Shown piece after piece: positions 8,958 to 17,763 of a DNA stretch of 64,000 nt (its first letter is position 1; every line of letters begins with the position of its first letter). The stretch is from positions 372,001 through 436,000 of the forward strand of contig NZ_MKEQ01000001.1 of the NCBI RefSeq assembly GCF_001875655.1. Direction: 5' to 3'. The stretch comes from Enterobacter hormaechei ATCC 49162 (lineage in GTDB: Bacteria > Pseudomonadota > Gammaproteobacteria > Enterobacterales > Enterobacteriaceae). A model generated the notes under the pieces. That model did not search any database and was not told the origin of the DNA. It saw only the letters and a list, made by a program, of their open reading frames with translations. Both the position numbers and the translations under genes were made by a program.

Positions 8958-10382
8958 ATGCAAAATCAATTGCTGATAAATGGTGAACTGGTGGCTGGCG
9001 AAGGTGAAAAGCAGGCGGTTTTCAATCCTGCGACGGGTGAGGTGCTACTGGAAATTGCTGAAGCGTCGGCCGCACAGGTAGATGCTGCCGTGCAGGCCGC
9101 CGATCGTGCCTTCACCGGGTGGGGGCAAACCACACCCAAAACGCGCGCTGAATGTCTGTTGAAACTGGCTGACGTGATAGAAGCCAACGCCGACGCCTTT
9201 GCACAACTGGAGTCCCTTAACTGCGGGAAACCGCTGCATTGTGTCCAGGGGGATGAGATCCCTGCGGTGGTCGATGTGTTTCGCTTCTTTGCCGGGGCCG
9301 CCCGCTGTCTGAATGGGCTGGCTGCCGGAGAATACCTCGAAGGACATACCTCGATGATTCGCCGCGATCCGGTTGGCGTCGTTGCCTCCATCGCGCCCTG
9401 GAACTATCCTCTGATGATGGCGGCGTGGAAGCTGGCACCCGCGCTGGCGGCGGGAAACTGTGTCGTTATCAAACCGTCTGAAATTACGCCATTAACGGCG
9501 CTGAAGCTGGCGGAACTGGCGAAAGATATCTTCCCGCCAGGCGTGCTCAACGTGCTGTTTGGTCGCGGCAAAACCGTAGGGGATCCGCTGACCGGTCACG
9601 AAAAAGTGCGTATGGTTTCTCTCACCGGCTCTATCGCTACCGGAGAACATATTATCGGGCATACCGCATCTTCTGTGAAACGTACCCATATGGAATTGGG
9701 CGGAAAAGCCCCGGTCATTGTCTTTGACGATGCAGATCTGGAGGCCGTGGTTGAAGGGGTGCGTACGTTTGGCTTCTACAATGCCGGTCAGGATTGTACT
9801 GCGGCCTGTCGTATTTATGCCCAGAAGGGGATTTATCCCGCGCTGGTTGAAAAGCTGGGTGCCGCCGTTGCCAGCCTGAAGATGGGCGCACCGGACGATA
9901 CGTCAACGGAGCTGGGACCGCTCAGCTCCGCAGCGCATCTTTCCCGCGTTTGTGCTGCCGTGGATGAAGCCAAAGCCCTCGGACATATCCGCGTCGTCAC
10001 CGGTGGCAGTAAAAAAGAGGGAGCCGGATATTACTTCCAGCCAACGCTGCTGGCCGGGGCGAAGCAGGAAGATGCGATCGTCCAGCGCGAGGTGTTTGGT
10101 CCGGTGGTCAGCGTAACAACGTTTGAGGATGAAGCGCAGGTATTGGCCTGGGCTAACGATTCGCAATACGGCCTGGCCTCGTCCGTCTGGACCAAAGACG
10201 TCGGACGCGCCCATCGACTCAGCGCGCGTTTGCAGTATGGCTGCACCTGGGTCAATACCCATTTTATGCTGGTGAGCGAAATGCCCCACGGTGGGATGAA
10301 GTTATCCGGTTACGGAAAAGATATGTCGGTCTACGGACTCGAGGACTACACGGTTGTGCGGCATGTGATGATCAAACACTAA
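8958..10382 (+). CDS. patD: Gamma-aminobutyraldehyde dehydrogenase
   Basis: PatD (YdcW) oxidises 4-aminobutanal, made from putrescine by PatA, to GABA with NAD+. The 474 residues match the E. coli enzyme in length and throughout its motifs: [20 protein letters not shown] (substrate tunnel), KPSEITPLT (cofactor), [12 protein letters not shown], general base Glu246 in [10 protein letters not shown], and nucleophile Cys280 in [21 protein letters not shown] and the C-terminal [20 protein letters not shown] are intact. The upstream ydcSTUV putrescine/PHB-type transporter genes of E. coli are absent, leaving ydcR 140 bases upstream as its likely regulator. It is a cytoplasmic homotetramer in its family. 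Confidence 0.95.
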   Translation: MQNQLLINGELVAGEGEKQAVFNPATGEVLLEIAEASAAQVDAAVQAADRAFTGWGQTTPKTRAECLLKLADVIEANADAFAQLESLNCGKPLHCVQGDEIPAVVDVFRFFAGAARCLNGLAAGEYLEGHTSMIRRDPVGVVASIAPWNYPLMMAAWKLAPALAAGNCVVIKPSEITPLTALKLAELAKDIFPPGVLNVLFGRGKTVGDPLTGHEKVRMVSLTGSIATGEHIIGHTASSVKRTHMELGGKAPVIVFDDADLEAVVEGVRTFGFYNAGQDCTAACRIYAQKGIYPALVEKLGAAVASLKMGAPDDTSTELGPLSSAAHLSRVCAAVDEAKALGHIRVVTGGSKKEGAGYYFQPTLLAGAKQEDAIVQREVFGPVVSVTTFEDEAQVLAWANDSQYGLASSVWTKDVGRAHRLSARLQYGCTWVNTHFMLVSEMPHGGMKLSGYGKDMSVYGLEDYTVVRHVMIKH

Positions 10383-10390
10383 GCCCTCAT

Positions 10391-10409
10391 GCCCGGCGCA
10401 GTGCCGGGC
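10391..10409. terminator. Hairpin between convergent patD and yoaG
   Basis: Stem GCCCGGC/GCCGGGC with a five-base loop lies eight bases after the patD stop and eight before the yoaG stop. T-tracts are weak on both strands, so it could serve either gene as a modest bidirectional terminator. Confidence 0.5.
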
Positions 10410-10417
10410 GATTCAAC

Positions 10418-10600
10418 TTACCAGCCACACACCTCGTGTTCATTTTCCGTATCGTAGGCGCGAACGGTATTCACCAGGTCCTTGACGACATCTGCCGCAA
10501 CGTCCGGGATCAACAGCTCCATGGGCGCCTCGGTCTCATAATCCACCGATACGCCGTTGCTGTTGTTGGTGACGGTCACGGTATAGGTAGCCTTACCCAT
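10418..10600 (-). CDS. yoaG: DUF1869 small protein YoaG
   Basis: A 60-residue protein, nearly identical along its length to E. coli YoaG: MGKATYTVTVTNNSNGVSVD at the start and ENEHEVCGW at the end. The structure of the E. coli protein is a small beta-rich dimer; its role is unknown. Two adjacent ATGs exist (10603 and 10600); the second has the better spacing from GGAG and gives the family start. It is the last gene of a yeaR-type operon, three bases after the preceding gene. In E. coli the yeaR-yoaG operon is induced by nitrate (NarL) and nitric oxide (NsrR). Confidence 0.88.
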   Translation of the reverse strand: MGKATYTVTVTNNSNGVSVDYETEAPMELLIPDVAADVVKDLVNTVRAYDTENEHEVCGW

Positions 10601-10603
10601 CAT

Positions 10604-10957
10604 TTACTCCTTATGCGTGTTGACCACTTTACCGATACCCGCACCGCTAAGCGTGACGGCAGGATCCGCGAAAAAGTCGATATTAAAATAGGTGTCGTCG
10701 GTCAGTAGCTCAATGCGGTGCCATTTTTGCGGTGGAGAGATGCCAAAAGATCCGGCCTCAATCACCACGTCCAGATCGGGCTCGGTGGCATCGCCATCGG
10801 CAAAGCCAAAGTAACGCACCGCACCCTGCATAACGGACAAACGACCGTACACGCCAGCTTTGGTGTTGTGATGGGTAAAAAGCGCTTCTGGCGCGGTCTC
10901 TTTATTCCAGAACGGGGTCGAGCGGGTATGAACAAAGTTTTCAGGAATACGTAACAT
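10604..10957 (-). CDS. Second YeaR-like DUF1971 protein
   Basis: A 117-residue DUF1971 protein, a cupin-like small beta barrel, clearly a duplicate of the gene just upstream: both share IHTRSTPFWNKETAP or FVHTRSTPFWNKETAP, GVY.RLSVM.GAVRY.G.AD and a W-H-.-IELLTDDT motif. The upstream-most ATG at 10972 has no ribosome site; the ATG at 10957 follows AAGGAAAC and gives MLRIPENF, the family N-terminus, so it is chosen. DUF1971 is also found as a part of TehB-like tellurite resistance proteins. The role is unknown, but the operon context points to nitrosative or nitrate stress. E. coli has only one copy between the promoter and yoaG. Confidence 0.8.
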   Translation of the reverse strand: MLRIPENFVHTRSTPFWNKETAPEALFTHHNTKAGVYGRLSVMQGAVRYFGFADGDATEPDLDVVIEAGSFGISPPQKWHRIELLTDDTYFNIDFFADPAVTLSGAGIGKVVNTHKE

Positions 10958-10984
10958 AATAGTTTCCTTCATGCTGTCGGGCGC

Positions 10985-11311
10985 TTAAAGGGACTTAAGC
11001 ACCTCAGGTTCAACAAAGAATTCAATATTGAACAGGGTGTCGTCGGTCATCAGCTCAATGTGGTGCCATCTCTCTGGCGGGAAAACGCCGAAACGACCCG
11101 CTTCAATGACAAGCTCGCTGTCAGGCTCAGGTGTAAATTCATCAGCATAGCCCAGATAACGCACTGCACCACGCATCACCGACAGGCGAGGGTAGACGCC
11201 CGGGCGCGTGCCCGTATCAAGGTGACGTTTAAAAATGCCTGCGGGGGCCGTTTCTTTGTTCCAGAAAGGCGTGGAACGGGTGTGAATGCAACTCTGCGGA
11301 ATGCGTAGCAT
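10985..11311 (-). CDS. yeaR: DUF1971 protein YeaR
   Basis: A 108-residue DUF1971 protein starting MLRIPQSCIHTRSTPFWNKE, with PERWHHIELMTDDTLFNIEF near the end, matching E. coli YeaR but about eleven residues shorter at the C-terminus. GGGAGGAAAC precedes the ATG. It is the first gene of a three-gene operon (yeaR, its duplicate, yoaG) with gaps of 27 and 3 bases. An NsrR-type operator lies 61-83 bases upstream of the start. In E. coli this operon responds to nitrate and NO and its products are thought to help in NO or tellurite tolerance; the biochemistry is unknown. Confidence 0.85.
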   Translation of the reverse strand: MLRIPQSCIHTRSTPFWNKETAPAGIFKRHLDTGTRPGVYPRLSVMRGAVRYLGYADEFTPEPDSELVIEAGRFGVFPPERWHHIELMTDDTLFNIEFFVEPEVLKSL

Positions 11312-11371
11312 GTTTCCTCCCTTAAAAGCCTGCTCTTATTAGACTGCTTTCTGCTGGGATGCATTTGTCAA

Positions 11372-11394
11372 AAAGTGCATCTAATATGCATCTT
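11372..11394 (-). promoter_or_regulatory. yeaR: NsrR-type operator upstream of yeaR
   Basis: A 23-bp dyad with half-sites AAAGTGCATCT and ATATGCATCTT. Against the published 11-1-11 NsrR consensus (AANATGCATTT and its complement around one base) it differs at about three positions. A further isolated half-site GATGCATTT lies at 11358-11366. NsrR is the NO-sensing Fe-S repressor, and the E. coli yeaR promoter has such a site, so position and sequence agree. Confidence 0.75.
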
Positions 11395-11554
11395 ATCAAT
11401 AATAACCGTTTTGCGTTACCCGGCGTTGTTACGCAAGGTACTCAGTTGTTATTATCCTTAGTATTTAAGTGGTTATGATGTAACGAAAAAACTTGATCTG
11501 TGTCAACATATGACGCATATTGCGTGCGGTTATTTTTCGGCTCAGGTAAACAGA

Positions 11555-11728
11555 ATGACGTTGTATCAAAAGATGTTGGTGTTCTACGCAATCATGGCCT
11601 CCATCTGCGCATTAATCACCTGGTTCCTGTCTAAAGATCGTAAACGCATTCGCCTGTTGAGCGCATTCCTGGTGGGTTCCACCTGGCCAATGAGCTTCCC
11701 TGTTGCCCTGTTGATCTCTCTTTTCTGA
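11555..11728 (+). CDS. ortT: Orphan membrane toxin OrtT (YdcX), GhoT family
   Basis: A 57-residue hydrophobic protein with two predicted membrane helices: LVFYAIMASICALITWFLS, a short basic loop (KDRKRIR), and FLVGSTWPMSFPVALLISLF. The sequence and length match OrtT (YdcX), the orphan relative of the GhoT toxin, which damages the inner-membrane potential and is linked to growth control under stress. The frame is open to 11510, but the ATG at 11555 gives the family length and follows CAGGTAA. No GhoS-type antitoxin gene is adjacent, consistent with an orphan toxin. In E. coli it lies between patD and ydcY; here about 9 kb of other genes separate it from ydcY. Confidence 0.85.
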   Translation: MTLYQKMLVFYAIMASICALITWFLSKDRKRIRLLSAFLVGSTWPMSFPVALLISLF

Positions 11729-11814
11729 AGCACGCTTCCAGAACCGGCATCCAGACATAGCATTCCATACATTGAGCATGTATAAATATACAGTTGATTG
11801 TACATGGAGTGCTT

Positions 11815-12573
11815 ATGAACAGTTTCTATTCGCAGCAAGCAGGCTGCACTGTGCGCTGGCAGGATCTTCCTGGTTACGGTGACCCGGTTGTGTTTATCCA
11901 CGGGTTGGGCTGCGCATCGTCGTATGAATATCCTCGTATCGTCTGTGATCCCCGTTTCGGGGGGCGCAGAGCCATTCTGATCGATCTTCCCGGTAGCGGT
12001 TACAGTGACAAACCTGACAACTACCGTTATCGCACGAGCGAACAGGCGCAGGTGGTGGTTGAACTGTTAAACCATCTCGACCTGGATAGTCTTTGGCTCT
12101 ATGGTCATAGCATGGGGGGAAGTATCGCGATCGAAACGGCAACGCTGTTAACGTCGCGCGTTAAGGGCCTGATCGTGTCTGAACCCAATTTCCATGCGGG
12201 TGGCGGGATGTTCAGCCGGGCAATCGCGGCCCAAACGGAACAACATTTTCTGGAACAGGGCTATGATGACATGCTGCGGGCGGAAATGTCGCCGTGGGCG
12301 GGAAGCCTTCAAAGCAATGCCCCCTGGGCCGTCTGGCGGGGCGCAACAAGCCTGGTCAAGGGCGTCAAACCTGACTGGGAACACCTGTTCTTGTCATTGA
12401 GCTGCCCGGTAATGTTAGTTTTTGGTGAGCTATCTCTGCCTGATGACGATTTTAACCGCCTGCAACAAAAAGGCGTTGCGTTAAAAATTATCCCTGATGC
12501 AGGCCATTCAATGTCCTGGGAAAACCCGTCAGCGTTGGCTCAGGCTTTGTCTGGCTTCATAAACGGCTCATGA
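11815..12573 (+). CDS. Alpha/beta-hydrolase fold protein
   Basis: A 252-residue cytoplasmic alpha/beta hydrolase without signal peptide. VVFIHGLGCASSYEY is the oxyanion-hole region, LIDLPGSGYSDKP follows strand 5, and LYGHSMGGSIAIE is the nucleophile elbow with the catalytic Ser (about residue 99). PDAGHSMSWENP near the C-terminus carries the catalytic His; the acid is probably the Asp in LPDDDF. The ATG at 11815 follows GGAGTGCTT; a TTG start 21 bases upstream is less likely. The substrate cannot be inferred. It is convergent with srfC, with a hairpin between them. Confidence 0.8.
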   Translation: MNSFYSQQAGCTVRWQDLPGYGDPVVFIHGLGCASSYEYPRIVCDPRFGGRRAILIDLPGSGYSDKPDNYRYRTSEQAQVVVELLNHLDLDSLWLYGHSMGGSIAIETATLLTSRVKGLIVSEPNFHAGGGMFSRAIAAQTEQHFLEQGYDDMLRAEMSPWAGSLQSNAPWAVWRGATSLVKGVKPDWEHLFLSLSCPVMLVFGELSLPDDDFNRLQQKGVALKIIPDAGHSMSWENPSALAQALSGFINGS

Positions 12574-12579
12574 ATGGGT

Positions 12580-12599
12580 AGCCCGCATTGCTGCGGGCT
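12580..12599. terminator. Hairpin between convergent hydrolase and srfC
   Basis: A perfect stem AGCCCGCA/TGCGGGCT with a TTGC loop lies six bases after the hydrolase stop and seven before the srfC stop. T-tracts are short on both sides. It is a likely shared terminator. Confidence 0.6.
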
Positions 12600-12606
12600 G
12601 CAATGA

Positions 12607-14781
12607 TTAAGACAACAAAGCAGACAAGGCTTTCCGCGCGGCAGGCTGAACGTCATACGGACACTGATAATCCACGTTCTCAATAGCGCGCGTGTAGAGC
12701 GCAACCAGCCAGTCATACACATAGGCTGTCGCCGCATGAACAGGCTGCTCGCCAAGTCGGGTAAGACGGGGTGAGGCGCTGCTCACAACCGGCGTCACGA
12801 AAATGGGCTGACCTTTGCGGATCCGGCTTGCAGGCCGTTCAGAGACGGGCGTCACTTCGTAGCCAAGCCAGCTAATGAAATTGCCTGTTGCGGCATGCAG
12901 CTGCGCAGCGCTGCTTTTATCTGTTTCTACAATCCGTTGCAGTTGCAGCGGCAGATCCAGCCGGTAGCTGGTGACGATCAGCACATCGGCAATCTGCTGT
13001 AAAACCTCTGCGTCCAGGCCCAGACGGGCAGCCGCCGCGTCGTTGCGACTCCACTGACGCAGATGATTAACCCACACGCTATGAGCCATCCGCGCTTTGT
13101 CTTTGGTCTGCACCGCGGCAGGATTTTCCTGCGTCTCTTCCGCAAACAGATCGATAACATCGTTAAACAGACCGTTGACCTGTTCCTCTCGAGGCTGGTG
13201 AACGGTCAGCAGCGTCTCAAACGCTTTTAACGGCGGCAGAAGTCCTTCAAGCAGTTCACCATGACGGGCGGCACTGCCTTGCAGCGTTCGGACCATTTTT
13301 TCGGCCTGCGAGCGTCCAGCGCCTGGATCCTGAGTGAGGGGGCCGACATACGGGCGCATCAGCGCCGACAGCGACTGTTGCAATAACCTTTTCAGCGTGT
13401 GAAGACGCTTCTGACGCTGTGCCGGTAGGGTAGCCTGCGACAGCCATTCAATCACCCGCTGCATGCTGTGGGTATCGAGCGCCTGTAGCGTTCCCCAGCG
13501 CAGACCCGGCTGGCCCAGCAATTGTTGCACCGCTTCGTCCAGATTCTGCTTTGTGGTGAATCGCGCATCGTGAGGGGTAATGGCCCAGACCAGCCCCGGC
13601 AACGCGGACTCTTCAACCGGCTGCGTCTCTTTAACCCAGTTTTGCAGGCGTCTGGCCGTTTTTGCCGTCTGCTGGTGGTGCGCCGTCGCATTGCAGATAA
13701 CCAGAACATCAGGCTGAATGTGCTGACGATAATGATCCAGCAACCACAGGCATTTTGCCTGCGTCATCAGCGGCGTGTGTTCTTCAGAAATAGCCGGAAT
13801 ATCAATGATGTCAACGTTATCGAGCACGCAGTGCTCAACGGGCAGCACCAGTTCGCGGGTAAGCGATGCCAGTACATCAACAGGCAGGCTAATGGCATTA
13901 AGCAACTCGCCGTTTTTTACCGGATGAAGGAGGGTTTCCTGTGTTTCCGGCATGGTAAACGCCCCGTGAGTCAGGAAGCCTTCACACGGCAGACCAAAGC
14001 TGTCCACCAGCAGACTCAACGGCGCAGCAAGCACGCTGGCATGGCTGGTTTGATGCAGCACATGGGCGAGCTTCAGCCACTGCTGGGTTAACTCCTGCTG
14101 CTCACCCCACAGCAGAGACCAGACGCTGGCGCGGGTGCTGAGATCAAGCGACGGAACCAAAAGGGCAAACTGGTGCCACAGGGCATCGTCAATGTGCTGC
14201 TTAGCGCCGGGGACTATGCTCTGCCAGAACCGGGCAATGGTCGCGACCTCCCGCGCCGTCATTCCCGGCACGCTCTGCGGTTGACGTAGCGCACGCCATT
14301 TCTCAAGCCGGGCTTCAATCACCGATTTATCCACCGCGCGGATCTGCGGATCTAACGTGGTGCGGGCGATAAACAGCTGCACAAGCTCGGCCTCCGTTAC
14401 CAGGCGCAGGCGCAGGGGAAACGTGTCGTCTGCGACCTCGTCGGACGCTCTGCTGAAACGCACGGCCATGTTGGTGGGCGCATGCCCGGGATTAATATGC
14501 GAGAAGTAATCAAACGTGCGCTGACCCGGCGTAACGTTCAGCCGTTCGTCGCCGCTGCCGCACAGGGCGGCCAGCAGGTGCGCTTTCGCGGCCTGCGAGT
14601 GGCCGTATAAGCCGATGCTGCCCGGGCTGGCAAGGGCGCGATCGAGCGCCTCTTCCCGCGCGCTTGCTGCGTTAAGGCGGGCAAGCAGGGCGTCGGCTTC
14701 GTTATCCAGCATCGGAGCGTGCTGTCGCGTCTCGTTGATCCACCCGATTAAGGCCTGAGTGGTGGCAGTCGTCGCAGTCAT
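12607..14781 (-). CDS. srfC: SrfC family protein, dynamin-like P-loop NTPase
   Basis: A 724-residue protein, third gene of srfABC. Near the N-terminus SIGLYGHSQAAKAHLLAAL (about 55-73) is a degenerate P-loop after a helical segment. Further on VDIIDIPAISEEHTPLM resembles a G3 switch (DxPG with Gly replaced by Ala), and LVICNATAHHQQ and LVWAITPHDAR fit the following strands of a large dynamin-like GTPase fold, with a helical C-terminal half. The GTPase reading is mine from these motifs. The ATG overlaps the srfB stop as ATGA. In Salmonella srfABC was named for SsrB regulation and called putative virulence factors; the biochemical role is not established. No signal peptide is seen. Confidence 0.82.
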   Translation of the reverse strand: MTATTATTQALIGWINETRQHAPMLDNEADALLARLNAASAREEALDRALASPGSIGLYGHSQAAKAHLLAALCGSGDERLNVTPGQRTFDYFSHINPGHAPTNMAVRFSRASDEVADDTFPLRLRLVTEAELVQLFIARTTLDPQIRAVDKSVIEARLEKWRALRQPQSVPGMTAREVATIARFWQSIVPGAKQHIDDALWHQFALLVPSLDLSTRASVWSLLWGEQQELTQQWLKLAHVLHQTSHASVLAAPLSLLVDSFGLPCEGFLTHGAFTMPETQETLLHPVKNGELLNAISLPVDVLASLTRELVLPVEHCVLDNVDIIDIPAISEEHTPLMTQAKCLWLLDHYRQHIQPDVLVICNATAHHQQTAKTARRLQNWVKETQPVEESALPGLVWAITPHDARFTTKQNLDEAVQQLLGQPGLRWGTLQALDTHSMQRVIEWLSQATLPAQRQKRLHTLKRLLQQSLSALMRPYVGPLTQDPGAGRSQAEKMVRTLQGSAARHGELLEGLLPPLKAFETLLTVHQPREEQVNGLFNDVIDLFAEETQENPAAVQTKDKARMAHSVWVNHLRQWSRNDAAAARLGLDAEVLQQIADVLIVTSYRLDLPLQLQRIVETDKSSAAQLHAATGNFISWLGYEVTPVSERPASRIRKGQPIFVTPVVSSASPRLTRLGEQPVHAATAYVYDWLVALYTRAIENVDYQCPYDVQPAARKALSALLS

Positions 14782-17759
14782 TTGAGGTATACGCTCCCGC
14801 TGTCGATCCAGTAGTGGCTGCCGCTGTGTCGGCGATCGGCCAGAGTATTCAGTTTAAAGGTCAGAGCATCCGGCGGCACTGGCGTGCCGTCCTGTAGCCA
14901 GGCGTCGCTCAGTTCGAAAGATTCCGGGCCTTCCTGCTTGTTACCGCCACGCAGCTTCAGGCGCACGTTCAGTACGCCGTCGCCCGCAATGGCTTTTGCC
15001 AGCTCGGCAGAGTTGATGCTCAGGGTATAGAGCGGCGTCGCGGGCCAGCGGGCATTGGCCAGTTGCCGGAAGCCGAGGGTGACATTGCCGCGCAGCGGAA
15101 AGTGCAGACGGGCGTCCAGTTTCGCGCCGGGTTTATCGAGGTCGATATCGTGATACCAGACGTTCTCGTCCCGCAGGGTATTGATCGTGTTATCCAGCAC
15201 GCCCAGATAGCGCACCGTAGAGTACGCGCCGATATCCGCTGCTTTAAAGTTAAAGCGCGGCAGGCGGAGATCGAGCGCCAGGCTACAGAGCATCGCACCC
15301 ACGGCGGCGGTGGATTTCGGGTTGCCGATCCGCCCCTGCTGGCTGAACGGATACCATTCATGAACCTGGTATTTATCCAGCCAGACGATGCGGTTGACGG
15401 GTACCGGTTGCAGGTGGCGAATCAAGGCCTGCACGCCCGGCAGACAGCCAGGCCGTCCCGTGATGAGCAGAATATCGCAGCTGTAGTGAGAGATCGCCTC
15501 ACAGACCGCATGAAGCGGGGCGGCGAGCGTGAACTGGCCCGCCAGCATCGCGTCCTGCATCTCCCGGAAATTGACGTGCAGCGGTACGCTGAACAGATCA
15601 ACGTTTTCAGAGCCAGCAGGCAATGCATGGTCGATCGCCTGCTGGAGGTAATTCATCACGTTACGCGTCGGTTTTTGCGTGAGCAGATCGCCAAAGGTGG
15701 CATGCAGCCCGGCCAGCGGATCGTCAATATCGCTTGCTTCCCACGCGGCCAGGATCGCGTGGCCGATCGGCATAAAGAGCTGAAGCGTCGTCTGCTGGCG
15801 CAGTATCGCCTGGGTATCAATCCGCCCGGAGTCGCCGAAGAGGGATGCCATCAGCTGTGGGGCATCGGCTATGCCGGATTTCTGAAGATGCGTTTGCAGC
15901 GCGGGCAGTACGTAGCGCTGGATCACGTCCAGCAGCGTATCGTCGCCAGCTACCTTGAACCCTTCGCGGAACAGTAGCTGCGGGGTGATTTTAACGTTAT
16001 TCCCGGAACCATCATCTAACTGATAGTGCGTGATGGCCATATCCGTCGTGCCGCCGCCGATATCAATTGAGGCAACACGCAGCGCGCGTCCCGGCTGGAC
16101 GCCCGGCTCAGGTGCGCGATCCGGACGGGCAAGAGAGGCGAAAAAGGCCTCGGTCTGGCCACCGAAGTGGGAAATGGCTTCGTTATACAGCCACACCAGC
16201 TGGCCGCAGCTGGCTTCGTCCCACTCCATGTGGATCTCAGGAACCGGCACCACGCTTTTTTCCTGCTGCTTGCGGCTGGCAAAATCCTCATCCTGCGGGT
16301 GCCAGCCCATCGCTTTCCAGACGATGGCAATAGCTTCGAACATGCGGCGACGGAAAATCTCGCGCTCCTGTTTCGGCATCGCCGAAGGCAGGGTGAGGAT
16401 CAGCGTCCGCAGCTGGCGCGGAGAAGCCGGGAAACCAAGCCGCAGACGTGTGGCCACGCTGTTAATTTGACCGAGCGCCTGAGCCAGCAGCTCGCAGAGC
16501 ATGTGCGTCATCAGGGTGCTGCGGCTGTACTGCGGAGAGAACACCGGCAGGCGTTCATCCTGCGGCAGCGTAAAGAGCGGTTCCCCGTCGTCGTTCATCA
16601 GGTTCATCAGCGGAAACGCGGTGGCCAGCGGTTCGCGCTGGGTTTTGCTGTTCATCTGGCTAAAGCGCCAGTCCTGCACTACCGGGGTTTCATCCCACAG
16701 ATAGCGGCGCGGGCTGGAGATGCCACTGTTGCCTTCCGTGCCCAGACGCTGCATCGCCAGCTTACGTGCTTCATCACCCACGCGGACGATCGATGGCCAG
16801 ACGAACGCGTCTTCCCGGCCACTTTCCACCGAGAAGTGTTGCTTGCCAAAACGCGCTTCGGAAAATTCGAGACGGCTGGTAAACAGCGGCTCATTCAGGA
16901 ACTGCGGCTCACTCAGAGATCGTACCTGAAGTTCAGCCGTCTGGCGCAGGCCGTCGTTGGCATCACCATGATCTTCAATAATCACGCCGCAGGTGTGGGT
17001 GTTGCCTACGTCAAGGATCAGATCGACAGGAATGGCAGGCGTGCTCAGGGTATGGGTGACAAACTTCACTTCCGGCACGGTGAGTTGTTCACCGAGCATG
17101 GAGAGCAGGTTGAGCCAGTGCGCCTGATATTCAAAGCTGCGCATGGCCTGATGCAGTTCGCGCTCGGAGCGTTTTTCAACCCCGTCGGCAAACTGCGTGA
17201 AAGCTTCGCGCAGCCAGCCGTCAATCCAGGTCTGGTCGAGGAAACTTTCAATCTCACTGTCGCGCCAGGCGAGTGCGAAACGCGTGCCGTTCAGGATATC
17301 GTTTTCAACCGGCGACAGGGCAGACGTCGCATGCTCTGCAATCTGGCTGTCGAGCGCGACGGTGACCCGGTGCGTATTGCCAGCCGCGTCGGGCGTGGAA
17401 AGCTTTCGTACCTGGACGCGCGCCCAGTTATCCGGGCCTTCAACAAACGTCCGCGGCGGGTTGAAGCGCAGGAAAGGAAGCGGCAGCCAGACGCCGTCGA
17501 GCACGGTCAGGGAGTCATGCAGTGGAATGGTGCTTTCAGGTTTGACCACTTCCGGCTGCCCGCCATTGATGGCGGGCAGGGTGTACCGGCCGTTAACCAG
17601 ATCAAAATCCAGGCGCAGCAGCGGGCCATTTGCCGTTTTACGCACGAAACGCCCGTTGCTGGCGGTATCCTGCGGAGTCAGGCCAAAATCGAGAAACTGT
17701 ACGCCGCTGTTAGCAATCAGCGTCACGCTCTGTTTATAGTCGCAAAGATTAACCAGCAT
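14778..17759 (-). CDS. srfB: SrfB family protein with actin/Hsp70-type ATPase motifs
   Basis: A ~993-residue cytoplasmic protein, second gene of srfABC. An N-terminal beta-rich part of about 240 residues precedes an actin/Hsp70-like ATPase: phosphate-1 motif LILDVGNTHTCGVII (about 250-264), a connect-like LILTLPSAMPKQERE, phosphate-2 motif ASIDIGGGTTDMAIT (about 563-577) and adenosine motif LLITGRPGCLPGVQALI (about 764-780). A beta-rich C-terminal tail of about 120 residues follows. I use the ATG at 17759 (MLVNLCDYKQ), which matches my memory of the Salmonella start; a GTG at 17771 would add four residues and overlap srfA. The N- and C-terminal extensions are unlike DnaK, so this is a separate ATPase family acting with SrfA and SrfC. 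Confidence 0.85.
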   Translation of the reverse strand: MLVNLCDYKQSVTLIANSGVQFLDFGLTPQDTASNGRFVRKTANGPLLRLDFDLVNGRYTLPAINGGQPEVVKPESTIPLHDSLTVLDGVWLPLPFLRFNPPRTFVEGPDNWARVQVRKLSTPDAAGNTHRVTVALDSQIAEHATSALSPVENDILNGTRFALAWRDSEIESFLDQTWIDGWLREAFTQFADGVEKRSERELHQAMRSFEYQAHWLNLLSMLGEQLTVPEVKFVTHTLSTPAIPVDLILDVGNTHTCGVIIEDHGDANDGLRQTAELQVRSLSEPQFLNEPLFTSRLEFSEARFGKQHFSVESGREDAFVWPSIVRVGDEARKLAMQRLGTEGNSGISSPRRYLWDETPVVQDWRFSQMNSKTQREPLATAFPLMNLMNDDGEPLFTLPQDERLPVFSPQYSRSTLMTHMLCELLAQALGQINSVATRLRLGFPASPRQLRTLILTLPSAMPKQEREIFRRRMFEAIAIVWKAMGWHPQDEDFASRKQQEKSVVPVPEIHMEWDEASCGQLVWLYNEAISHFGGQTEAFFASLARPDRAPEPGVQPGRALRVASIDIGGGTTDMAITHYQLDDGSGNNVKITPQLLFREGFKVAGDDTLLDVIQRYVLPALQTHLQKSGIADAPQLMASLFGDSGRIDTQAILRQQTTLQLFMPIGHAILAAWEASDIDDPLAGLHATFGDLLTQKPTRNVMNYLQQAIDHALPAGSENVDLFSVPLHVNFREMQDAMLAGQFTLAAPLHAVCEAISHYSCDILLITGRPGCLPGVQALIRHLQPVPVNRIVWLDKYQVHEWYPFSQQGRIGNPKSTAAVGAMLCSLALDLRLPRFNFKAADIGAYSTVRYLGVLDNTINTLRDENVWYHDIDLDKPGAKLDARLHFPLRGNVTLGFRQLANARWPATPLYTLSINSAELAKAIAGDGVLNVRLKLRGGNKQEGPESFELSDAWLQDGTPVPPDALTFKLNTLADRRHSGSHYWIDSGSVYLK

Positions 17760-17763
17760 AGGA

